The position numbers and the translations under genes are program-made. Below are positions 55,843 through 64,000 of a stretch of DNA of 64,000 nt, piece by piece. The notes beneath the pieces are model-generated. The model ran no database searches. It saw only the letters and a list, made by a program, of their open reading frames with translations, and had not been told where the DNA came from. The DNA comes from Isochrysis galbana (Eukaryota; Haptophyta; Isochrysidales; Isochrysidaceae): positions 5,086,010-5,150,009 of the forward strand of contig CM030939.1 of assembly GCA_018136815.1 (NCBI GenBank). Reading direction: 5' to 3'. Numbering within the stretch: position 1 is the stretch's first letter; each line of letters opens with the position of its first letter.

Positions 55843-56959
55843 CTGGGTACCTTTATCCGGAAACAATCAAAGTCTTCTTCCCTTCAGACAACCAAAGCCA
55901 GAGCATGGCTCTGCCGCCCACCTCTCTCGAACCGCCACCAAACCAAGGACTCCCCATGAACTCCAACCACCAATGCACCCCTCGTGGGCGGGCACTTCAC
56001 TCAACGAAACACTACCAAGGGCCTTCTTCGCTTCTGGGCTTCCATCCAACCCAACTCATACGCACGCAAGGAAGCAAAGCAGGCGAGAGGCAAAGCAGGC
56101 AACAAAGTAGGCGAGGCATGTAGGTGGAAGATTCTCTAACGCCGCCTAGCCTACGAAAAGGGAGCATATAGGGGCATAGAAACGTGCGGAGACGTCTAAA
56201 TCAAAAGAGGAAAGAGGTCGATCGCGGATCGCTGATGCGACAACCTACCACCTCCTCCTCTAGGCCATTCTTTGGCCAATCGCGTGCGATTGCCCACAGC
56301 TACTGAAGCTCCGCATATCTTATAGTGATGTGTGCCCCTTATTCATTTCTCTGATTCCCTCCCGTAGACGACCGTGTCATTCTCCCCAAAATAGACCGCC
56401 ACGTGCGGGGCAAGGGAGGGGGGTCAATCACCGGCACGACATTGCCTTTCGTGGGGGGCACGGGGGTCGTGGGCCACGAGGGGGGGGGAGGGGCGGCTGC
56501 CGGGGCAGGTAGATGTAGACCCTGGGGAATCCTTGGACACCCAGTGGAGGTGAAAATACTGGTGCTAAGCAAAGAGTAAAGAGTGAGTGGCCCGGTGTAA
56601 GACTTTTGCACAGACTCGGGCTAGCACTTAGGGCCGTAAAGAAGAAGAAGAAGCAGAACGAACGAACGAAAGCGAGCGAGTGTGGAGAGAGTGTCTAACG
56701 CTATGATGCTTCCAGACATACAAAAGCAGCATTCGCAAAATTAGGGAGCCAAAGCAACGAACGTGTGAGAGAATAAAGCTAAGCAACGCAAAACACCAAC
56801 AGTTACAAGATAGTCAAGACTCAGCCAAGCAAAAGTGTCATCGGGCCGCGATCTCAGAGCCACAAAAAACTAGGGCTACCAACTTGTGATGAATTGAAAC
56901 AGGACAAACATTGCCTGAGGTGGTTCTTTGCTGCCATCGTTGGTGCGTGAATCTTCTTC
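55843..56959. other. Intergenic stretch, no gene recognised
   Basis: Mostly unique sequence with GAAGAAGAAG and AACGAACGAA simple repeats around 56640. The right end should include the 3' untranslated region of the minus-strand RRM gene. Confidence 0.35.
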
Positions 56960-58507
56960 TCAGCAATTATCTAGTCTTGCAAGAGCTCTCGCGTGGGGAT
57001 CCGACTTCACGAGGTCAATGTTGAGGTGGGCACGTGAGCGCCAAAAGAAAGGGTGAGAGGAAGATCTTGTGACCTTTCGTCGCCCTAACGGCGACGTGAG
57101 ATCCGCATCCGTCGCCTCTGCTTTCTCCGATGGGTGAAAAAATGGTGGCCGACACACTTCACCCACGGCTAGCGGAGTCGTGCGGATCACTCTTGCCGCA
57201 ACCCGAGGAGGTGGTTTGCCTCGAAAGGCTCGCGAGCCGTGCTCAGACCGAGGGGGCATTGCGCTGGGGAAGACCACTGTGTTCTTGTTTGTAAATGGCA
57301 CGCCGGTCTCCATCTCAGGTATTCTCGACCAGGGCTCAACCGGATTGAGATCAACGTCTTGAGTGCGATAAGGCAGAGTCTTCCCAGAAACGGATTCGCT
57401 CCACCCATTGTCCTTGCCCTCACCGCAACAGTTTATGACATCGGAATCCGGCTGCATACTTGCCGTACAAGCTCCGGCATAAGTCTCGATGCCATCCACC
57501 ACAGCCTCGTGCGTATGTGAAAGGCTGGCAAGGCATGGAGCACGGCCATTGCTGCCTTTCATGTTCGCATTGTCACCAACACGTGAGCCGGACTCGCGTG
57601 CAGCGTTGCCATACAAATTCTTGGGCCATTCAACCCATCTGCCCACCAGGGATCGCTTCTCGTAGTCGGTCTGAAGAGAGGCCAAGGAGCATTCAACAAC
57701 TGTAATGAGGGGCGTTGAGGTGGCTCCCGGGGCATGTGTGCCCATCACCGTAGGCCGCAGGCGGCGCGGAAATGAAGATGCTATGTGCGGCTGAGTTAGT
57801 ACATATGCCTGCCCTGAGGGTCGTCCGAGGGCATTGTGGACGAAAAATGCGCACTGGAATCGCATGCCATGCTCTCGGAAAACGCGAATGAGCGTTGCAG
57901 ACGCTAGAGAAGGAGGGAGCCCGGTGAAGCGGAGCACTGACACAGCTGGAGGTGGCTCGGCAGCCCACGTCGAGTGTGTTGTGGACTGCGCCCCGACATT
58001 CCGTTTCTGTCGCGAGCTACCTCGCAGATTCGGTGAGCTTTGTGATCCAGCCATTGTGCTATTTCTGGCAAATTGGTGGCCATTACTAGAGACTGCACTC
58101 ATCGGCCGCAACGTCGAGGTTGTACTTCTGCTCTCCTCAGCCAGACTCGGTGTTGGTTGGCGTCTAATTGAGCTGCTGGAGATCCAGTGGCGTCCAGCTG
58201 TGGTTGTCACTTGCGATCCGCTTTGACTTCCAGCAGAAAATGAATCAGATGTGCGCAGTATGCTATCTTGATCCAGATGAGCCAATGAAAGCCCGCTGCA
58301 ACCCGAAAAGCAAGATTCGGCCTGGAATGACGTCTTGCCAGTACTAGTGCTAGATTCTCCGCGTGTGACACAATGCTGCACGTCCATCCAGACTGCCTGG
58401 TCCACAGAGTGACGGTCGGCAACGTGGTGGATGGAAGGCTTAGTACTCTCCTGTCGTGCTCCTGCCCTCGCTGGCGCAGACCATGCCGCTGTGCTGCTGG
58501 GGGCCAT
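56960..58507 (-). CDS. RRM-type RNA-binding protein, 515 residues
   Basis: One uninterrupted frame from the ATG at 58507; it is open a little further upstream, so another exon is possible. Residues 1-190 are Ser/Thr/Gln-rich and probably disordered. At about 188-245 lies an RRM-like fold: VLRFTGLP fits the RNP2 strand, LIRVFREHGM the first helix, and SGQAYVLTQP the RNP1 strand. The rest is again low in complexity, with Arg/Pro-rich stretches near the end (PPPRVAARVIR, GRRKVTRSS). No second RRM or other domain was seen. RNA binding is likely; the target and process are unknown. Some regulatory RNA-binding proteins of the Mei2 type share this single-RRM, long-disordered layout, but I cannot support that assignment. 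Confidence 0.6.
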   Translation of the reverse strand: MAPSSTAAWSAPARAGARQESTKPSIHHVADRHSVDQAVWMDVQHCVTRGESSTSTGKTSFQAESCFSGCSGLSLAHLDQDSILRTSDSFSAGSQSGSQVTTTAGRHWISSSSIRRQPTPSLAEESRSTTSTLRPMSAVSSNGHQFARNSTMAGSQSSPNLRGSSRQKRNVGAQSTTHSTWAAEPPPAVSVLRFTGLPPSLASATLIRVFREHGMRFQCAFFVHNALGRPSGQAYVLTQPHIASSFPRRLRPTVMGTHAPGATSTPLITVVECSLASLQTDYEKRSLVGRWVEWPKNLYGNAARESGSRVGDNANMKGSNGRAPCLASLSHTHEAVVDGIETYAGACTASMQPDSDVINCCGEGKDNGWSESVSGKTLPYRTQDVDLNPVEPWSRIPEMETGVPFTNKNTVVFPSAMPPRSEHGSRAFRGKPPPRVAARVIRTTPLAVGEVCRPPFFHPSEKAEATDADLTSPLGRRKVTRSSSHPFFWRSRAHLNIDLVKSDPHARALARLDNC

Positions 58508-58639
58508 CCCGACGAGAACCAAGGGAAGGGCACTACGCAGTGCGAGCTCGCGAGCAACCGTTTCATGCCATCACTCGATCGACGGATAGAGGTCGATATG
58601 TCAGAGTTTTCTTGTTGTCCTAGTTTATAATCGTATGTA

Positions 58640-58790
58640 GTGCTGAGGGACCGTGCCTCGCATCGGCAACGGGGCCCCTACCCCGCGATGGGGGTGTGCA
58701 CGGTTGGTGCATGGCTCGTCCGGTGTATGTGGCTAGGGATGCTAGCCAGCAAGACGCTCCACAAGACTACGATTCCAAACGTGGTCCATA
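58640..58790 (-). repeat. Dispersed repeat R4, reversed copy
   Basis: In reverse it reads CTAGCATCCCTAGCCACATACACCGGACGAGCCATGC...CGGCACGGTCCCTCAGC, matching 17346-17496 and 43180-43330. Confidence 0.75.
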
Positions 58791-58976
58791 TTTGACGACG
58801 GAACTCGGAACTCGGAACTCGACCTACGAGGGAGGATAGTAACGGGAGAATAATAGGGGATATGCAAGTTTCAAGTTTCCTCCCAAGGTCCACGGTAGGG
58901 CACCACGGCACCCGTAGCCCGTAGGCCGTAGGTGCTTTCTCTACTCAACTTCTCAAGTTCTCAAGGCTGTAGGCGT

Positions 58977-59076
58977 NNNNNNNNNNNNNNNNNNNNNNNN
59001 NNNNNNNNNNNNNNNNNNNNNNNNNNNNNNNNNNNNNNNNNNNNNNNNNNNNNNNNNNNNNNNNNNNNNNNNNNNN
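58977..59076. other. Assembly gap (100 N)
   Basis: Exactly 100 undetermined bases, the conventional length for a scaffold join of unknown true size. Any gene or repeat crossing it would be broken here. Confidence 0.99.
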
Positions 59077-59990
59077 AGTCCTGGCATAGTAGTTCACAAA
59101 CGCAGAGGTCTCAGCCATCAGGCTTGCCTCGCACGCTCCGCCGTAGATGTGCGCTGCAGGGAGGCTCCAAGAGTCCTCTCCTCTTCACTCTGACGGCGTC
59201 AGCCAGAGCTGCCAGCCTCTGTATACTCCCTTCTCTGCCTCTCCCTGCAGGAGCAAAGGCGGTGTCTGTGAGCACTCTCTCCGATACCTGTCTCTGCACA
59301 CCAGCTGCACAAGCCGGTCGGCCAGTTGGCCGCAGCGTACGCTGAACCAGCACAGGGAGCCAACGAGCGACGTGGATAGGGGAGGGGGGAAGTAGCAAAG
59401 GAGGAAAAGGGAGAGGGAGAGGGGAGAGAGGGGCAGAGAGCGCACCGCAGCGCAGCGCGGCCGTTCGTTCGCACGGGCGGCTTGACCGCTAACCGTAGAA
59501 CGTAGAACTCTTGTAGGAGTAGAGCTAGATAGAACACTCGAGCACCGTTAGCTAGAACTTAGTAGTATAAAAAACACCTGAATATTCAGTGCTACACACC
59601 TACCAGCCGTCCGATACCTCTTATCGCGCCGCTGTCAACGCCCTTGTCGCCCTTCCCCCCATTTCCTCCCCTTCCCCCCTTCTTTCCTTTTTCTCCGGTT
59701 TCCGGGATGCGGCCCAGGGCCCAGGGCCCAGGGCCCAGGTGCGCTACCATTGCTACCATCTACCATCTACATCTCCTAGCGGCCCTAGTGAGTTGGATAG
59801 TAAGAGATTGTTAGACCTACAAAGAACCTTTCCCTCAGGCCTCAGGGAGGGAGCCTAGGCTGCTAGAGTCTAGAGTGCAGCGACGCAGCGAACAACGACG
59901 GACAGCATCCTGAGAACAACAGGCAACAGGACAACAGGATACACACCGACTCACGAACACACCAGAATCATTCACATTCACCACTTCCAC
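59077..59990. other. Intergenic stretch, no gene recognised
   Basis: It contains a T/C-rich segment at 59590-59760 (CACCTGAATATTCAGTGCTACACACC then CCCTTCCCCCC) that resembles the repeat at 20625-20815, and a 7-bp GGGCCCA repeat near 59715. No supported coding region. Confidence 0.4.
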
Positions 59991-60310
59991 TTCTACAGAG
60001 TAGAATTCGACAACTACAGCAGCTTCCACCACATACCTGTCATTGAGCGAACTCCGCCGACCAGATTCACCGTCCTCGTATAAGAGGACTCGAATCTTAT
60101 TCCGACATTCCGACAGAAACCCGACGGCGCGTACTCGCAAAGTCTCCCAGCGTATAAAACCTAAGATCAAGGACGCACGGAACTCAGCGCACCGGTCTTT
60201 AAGATGAGCGACAGAGGCGCCCTCGCGATGAACACGAACATGACCCTAGTGGCGCAACCGCTAGCGCTAAACATGGCAGATGGCAGAGAGACTCGCCTAG
60301 ACATACGACG
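59990..60310 (+). mobile_element. LINE ORF2 C-terminal relic
   Basis: It aligns with the tail of the LINE at 6660-6940: TTCTACAGAGTAGAATTCGACAACTAC, CACCACATACCTGTCATTGAGCG, AAGATCAAGGACGCACGG and GCCCTCGCGATGAACACGAACATGACC. It is heavily decayed and not translatable as a whole. Confidence 0.75.
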
Positions 60311-60434
60311 ACCGCACCACCTCCGATCCGCTGGACATAAACCCCCCGAAAACAGCACAACCCCAATGGCCAATGGCCAATGGCCAATCAATGGCCCAAC
60401 ACCAACATGACACCAATCAAGGATAATAATCTAT

Positions 60435-60600
60435 CTGAGCATTAGTACCACTACTCTCACTAGCCCGGTACTAACACGACAGCCCTCAGCGCACCTGCCC
60501 GTACACCTTGGCGCGTGCTGTTGTCACAGATACATACTCCTATGCACCCTTCCACATCTCCCCCCTCGCAGGCCCCCGGCTCCCATTCTAACTCCCCACA
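60435..60600 (+). repeat. Dispersed repeat R3, third copy
   Basis: Blocks CATTAGTACCACTACT, CACTAGCCCGGTACTA, CACGACAGCCCTCAGCGCACC, ACACCTTGGCGCGTG and CCCCCGGCTCCC occur in the family order, uninterrupted. Confidence 0.8.
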
Positions 60601-60630
60601 AGTTAAAAAGAGGGAAAACCCATTGAGGCG

Positions 60631-60974
60631 TGTCGCATTCGCGAATCGACTCTCGCTAGGCTTCTCTCTTCTCTTCGTTCGGTATTTATCGTTATAATTC
60701 TCTCGTTCTCGTTCTCGGTCAAAAACTTCGCGTGGACGCCTAGGATCTAGGGTTCTGGAGCGCCCTCCCTCTGCTCTCTCGAAGAGAAGGGAAGTTTCCC
60801 CATGTCGCATTCGCGAATCGACTCTCGCTAGGCTTCTCTCTTCTCTTCGTTCGGTATTTATCGTTATAATTCTCTCGTTCTCGTTCTCGGTCAAAAACTT
60901 CGCGTGGACGCCTAGGATCTAGGGTTCTGGAGCGCCCTCCCTCTGCTCTCTCGAAGAGAAGGGAAGTTTCCCCA
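60631..60974. repeat. Exact 172-bp tandem duplication
   Basis: Two copies, 60631-60802 and 60803-60974, look identical by eye. Each starts TGTCGCATTCGCGAATCGAC and ends GGGAAGTTTCCCCA. The TGTCGCATTCGCGAATCGAC start is also found at 5389, just upstream of a LINE relic. It contains the palindrome ATTCGCGAAT. Confidence 0.95.
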
Positions 60975-61058
60975 CCTTTCTTCCTCCCAGGCGCCTCGCA
61001 AAAGGTTTAATTCGCTGTCTCCCCGCGTTTCTTTACCTGCTTCTGGGGGCAATCAGGT

Positions 61059-61200
61059 TTGGTTTGCCATCTCCCCTCGGAGATCGATTTAGGTTCGCTG
61101 CTTGGGTGAGGGAATCTTTCTCCTTGGTCCTTGGTTTGCCATCTCCCCTTGGAGATTGATTTAGATTCGCTGCTTTGGTTTTGGGTTATCTTTCCCCTTG
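61059..61200. repeat. Imperfect 72-bp tandem repeat
   Basis: GGTTTGCCATCTCCCCTYGG, then AGATYGATTTAGRTTCGCTG, is present at 61061 and 61133. The two units differ at several positions. Confidence 0.85.
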
Positions 61201-61940
61201 ATGCAAGTTGCATGGAAGCCCTTGGTCCCGTTGGTTTTTGGTTTTCTCCTCCCTTGGTTGCTACTCGGGGTTGCTCGATAGAAACGTCTAGAAGGTCCAC
61301 GCTCAACAGCAAGATTTCTTCGATTGCAAGGATACCTCGCTGCGATCTGTATCCAATGTGATCGCCGTGGTTGCGCGACATAACGTTCCTCTTCGACTTT
61401 CCGCCTTGGTGGGAAAATCCAAAGCGAAGACACGCTCCGACCGTCGCTGCGGATTCTCTCTCTCTCTCGCTCTCTCTCTCTGTCTCTCGCGACGTGTTTG
61501 AGTTACCGGCGATGTGGGGTCTCGGTTATTTCATGTTTTGCTTGGTTTGGGTGAATGATTCTAGTGTGTTCGTGAGTCGGTGTCGCAGCATCGTTGGATC
61601 CGACGTCTTGTCGTCAGTCGTCATCCGTCGCTCTCGCTCTCGTCGCTCTCGCTCTCGTAACACTCGTACCCTACAAACTCTCCTTGCCTCACCAGCCCCT
61701 GCCAACACAGCCCTCCTCTCACTCACCCTCGCCTCTCGCCTCTCGCTCGATGTCGCTCTCGCCGCCGTCCTCGCCCTCGCTCAAGCCCGCCTGCCCGCCT
61801 TCCTATGCTGACGGGCCTCAGCCCGTCAGCGTCTCCGAAGTCGTCTCCTCCGCCGCGCCTGCCGCCGGTCTGCCTCCTTCCTCATTGCCCTCAGGCCCTA
61901 TGGGCCATCCCAATTCGTCAAGGCGGTCCGGTCGACGCCG
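61201..61940. other. Intergenic stretch, T/C-rich
   Basis: A CT-rich microsatellite lies at 61455-61495 and CGCTCTCGT repeats at 61625-61665. No frame resembles a known protein. It leads into the long SINE-like copy. Confidence 0.4.
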
Positions 61941-62640
61941 GCCGGCTCTCCGGGAAAAAGCACCGGGGGGGGGGGAGGAACCTCTCGTCAAAAAAGGAGA
62001 ACGGCCCTTACAGCTCGCGCCGCGAGCGGTCCTCGAAGAAATAAATGTCTGCGCCCCCCGATACCTGCCACAGGGACGTCTTGAGCCACTCCCTTCTTCT
62101 CGCCTCTCCTGTCGCCAGCCGCCCCCCTTCGCCCGTTTGCTAACGCAAACGGGGCTCGTTTCTCACCACACTCCATCGGGGGGGGGTGCAAATCCCCCCC
62201 TCTCCCTCGTTCCATTCTCTTCCGCCCCGGTCCCTGCGGCGCGTCGCCATGCGGCGCGCCATGGCCTGCTCTCAGAGGTCCTTCAGGGGCGCCCAGAGGG
62301 CCAGCAAGGGCAGCTCAGGGGGCAGTGGAGGCTGGGGCTCAGCCCCTGGCCCCTCCTGCCTCTCCCTCGCTCGCCTCGCTGGCCTTGGGTGCCGCCCTGA
62401 GGCCCCTGTCTGCCTGGCGACCAGGGATGGGGGGGGAGTCAGTACGAGAGCAGGCCCATGCGGGCCTGGGAGTGCGGCTCGCGGCCCGCGCCCACTAGGG
62501 GTCTGGGCTGTATTGATGAGTGCCCTGCCCCTGCCAGAGGGCAGGGGCTGGGGTTGAATGTACGGGCCCACCCCGGGGGGTGTCCGCAATGGAGAGAGGG
62601 GGGCGCGAGGCCCCCATTGACCCCCACTTATAAAAGTAGG
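61941..62640 (+). mobile_element. Long SINE-like copy, variant body
   Basis: It matches, in opposite orientation, the copy at 33862-34620, from CTCTCCGGGAAAAAGCACC and the G run through GGGGCTCGTTTCTCACCACAC and AGCTCAGGGGGCAGTGGAGGC to the end. It finishes with the hairpin ACTT-ATAA-AAGT (62626-62637). Confidence 0.75.
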
Positions 62641-62699
62641 TTCTGACACCAATCAAGGAAGAATAAGAACACAAAAAACGACCGATAACCGATAACCGA

Positions 62700-62932
62700 T
62701 AACAGCCGATAGCCCTGTGGCGCAGGAGGAAGCCGAGGACTGGACCATCGGGGATCGGCACACGCCGCCTGGCATTGGAAACCCCACACACTGAGCCCCT
62801 AGGTAGAGCACGAGGGGACGAGCCGCAAGGCAAGCGTGATGGTGCGATAAGGGATGCGGGCGCGACTGCTAACTAATAACTAAATGTGCAAGGTCGCGTG
62901 CGCGGCGAGAATATTAAGAAGATTTTTTTTTC
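62700..62932 (+). mobile_element. LINE 3'-terminal fragment
   Basis: Closely similar to 7045-7276: CACGCCGCCTGGCATTGGAAACCCC, GAGCCCCTAGGTAGAGCACG, GACGAGCCGCAAGGC, and the end GCGGCGAGAATATTAAGAAG followed by a T run. It is a 5'-truncated copy of the same LINE. Confidence 0.8.
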
Positions 62933-63415
62933 ACATAGGGCATGGTGGCAAAATGGCAGGTGGTCGCAGCCCCTCCGAACGGCAAATTTGAGGGGTAGAA
63001 TTGCATGTGTACCAAAATCGACGAGGGGTAAAAAAAAGGGAACCTTTCTCATTTTTGGTGAATTTCATTGAAAATAGAAAGGGGGGCGGCATGTCCATTG
63101 CTAGCAACAGGATTCACACCCTAACAGGCACACGTATATCGGAGATTGTTCCCCCTCCGAGCCCTCTTCCCCAGCTATTGGTTTCCCTGTCCTGCTCCAA
63201 CACCAACACACAACAACTATGCACTGAGAATCCATTCGACAGTGCTGTTGTGACGACGTGTTTTTGTGCAAGGAAGAGTACGAGCCGTCGACGAGGAGAA
63301 GTAGCATCGGCAGCGACGAGGACGTCATCGGGCCAGCGGCAGTGCGTGTGCACGAGCGTCCGTACAGCGCCCGTAAGCGAAAGGGAAGTGGGGGGAAGAT
63401 CAGAGATTAGGAAAT
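62933..63415. other. Intergenic stretch 3' of ClpS
   Basis: Unique sequence with no recognised gene. The right end should be the ClpS 3' untranslated region. Confidence 0.4.
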
Positions 63416-63934
63416 TCACTGTCCCGGCTCAGGTCCATCCCCTGGACCCGAATCTTTGCTGGACTCGGGAGCAATGCTGCTCGTGAGTCCCCACTTTTGC
63501 AGTTCAAGACAGTACTTCTTCGCCTGCTGCTTGAAGGTAATCGTCACTGTGGCAGAGCCCTGGGTGTGCACCGTCGTCGTGATCCGGTGAGCCTTCTTGC
63601 GCGACACTGTCTTCACAACAGAGACGATAGCATAAATCACATAGTCCCACGTGTGCACGTCGTCGTTGTGAAGAAGCAAGCGCCACATGGGCTCATGAGC
63701 GATATCCTCTTTGCTCATCTGTTTGGGCTCTGCCTTTGGCCGTTGGACCACGGCTGTACGTCCACGCGAGCCTTCGCGCTCGCGCTCGCCACCCTCTTGC
63801 ATTCGCAAATCTGGCAATCCAGAGCGTGCCGGGAGCACGACGGGAGCGGTGGGCCCTCGGACGCTCTGCATCCCCATGCCGGGCGCGCGCATCACAAGCG
63901 CCTGCGCGGTGAGGACTGCAAGCAACATCGACAT
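63416..63934 (-). CDS. clpS: ClpS, Clp protease adaptor (probably plastid)
   Basis: A single-exon frame of 172 residues. Residues 1-45 form a hydrophobic leader (LLAVLTAQALVM) and a small-residue stretch that fit plastid targeting. The ClpS core starts near residue 83 with WRLLLHNDDVHTWDYV, followed by VVKTVSRKKAHRI, VHTQGSATVTI and LQKWGLTSSIAPE. ClpS binds proteins with N-degron residues and hands them to the Clp chaperone-protease. The Asn-Asp-Asp motif and the VHxxG His that grip the substrate amino group are present. The residue matching the gatekeeper Met40 of E. coli ClpS is Trp here. The C-tail is Gly/Pro-rich. The start at 63934 is the first ATG of the frame. Confidence 0.92.
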   Translation of the reverse strand: MSMLLAVLTAQALVMRAPGMGMQSVRGPTAPVVLPARSGLPDLRMQEGGEREREGSRGRTAVVQRPKAEPKQMSKEDIAHEPMWRLLLHNDDVHTWDYVIYAIVSVVKTVSRKKAHRITTTVHTQGSATVTITFKQQAKKYCLELQKWGLTSSIAPESSKDSGPGDGPEPGQ

Positions 63935-64000
63935 GGTGCGCTCTGTCTCGGCGGGGCTGGAGCGCGCGTGGGCAGCCAGGAGGAGAGCTCGAATCCAGAC

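Overview
This is a nuclear genome window from a photosynthetic, flagellate eukaryotic alga. Host genes carry spliceosomal introns of roughly 100-580 bp. Three proteins of plastid families (a PAP/fibrillin, a CGLD27/Ycf36-type protein and ClpS) each begin with a hydrophobic signal-peptide-like leader, as expected when plastid proteins enter through the secretory system of a secondary plastid. A WDR90/POC16 gene implies centrioles or flagella. GC-rich coding sequence, frequent GC-AG introns and long homopolymer C/G runs would suit a haptophyte or a similar secondary-plastid alga; I cannot name the species. A run of 100 N (58977-59076) marks a scaffold gap.

Layout. 1-10.8 kb is mobile-element debris: relics of one APE-type LINE family and several copies of a SINE-like family, with one unknown host gene (about 3.9-4.6 kb, minus). 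11.1-16.7 kb holds two minus-strand membrane protein genes: a MIP/aquaporin-like channel with altered NPA boxes and an 11-exon TM9SF nonaspanin ending in a KVD retention signal. 17-23.6 kb is repeat-rich again, with an unknown membrane protein and an IQ-motif protein. 23.97-33.31 kb is one 17-exon gene for a 2166-residue WDR90/POC16 centriolar protein. 36.5-42.4 kb carries a WWE-WWE-U-box ubiquitin ligase candidate and V-ATPase subunit H, both minus, separated by a nonautonomous hAT element nested in another repeat. 43.8-46.3 kb is a nest of a TIR element, a deleted LINE, an 18-bp minisatellite and a SINE. 47.1-48.2 kb is Trm82/WDR4; 51.3-54.7 kb holds the fibrillin and CGLD27-like genes; 57.0-58.5 kb an RRM-containing protein; 59.9-62.9 kb more LINE/SINE relics and tandem repeats; 63.4-63.9 kb plastid ClpS.

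The host genes do not form a pathway; they are independent housekeeping genes (Golgi/endosome sorting, vacuolar acidification, tRNA m7G methylation, plastid proteolysis and photosynthetic membrane maintenance, centriole structure). The most unusual biology is in the repeats. The SINE-like family ends in a terminal stem-loop whose stem changes in compensating ways while its ATAA loop stays fixed. One copy is delimited exactly by a 16-bp target duplication and shares its 5' head with a LINE relic. A hAT-type element has a perfect 8-bp duplication and many internal GTTGCTC motifs. Exon boundaries were inferred by hand from reading frame, splice sites and family alignment from memory, not from transcripts.
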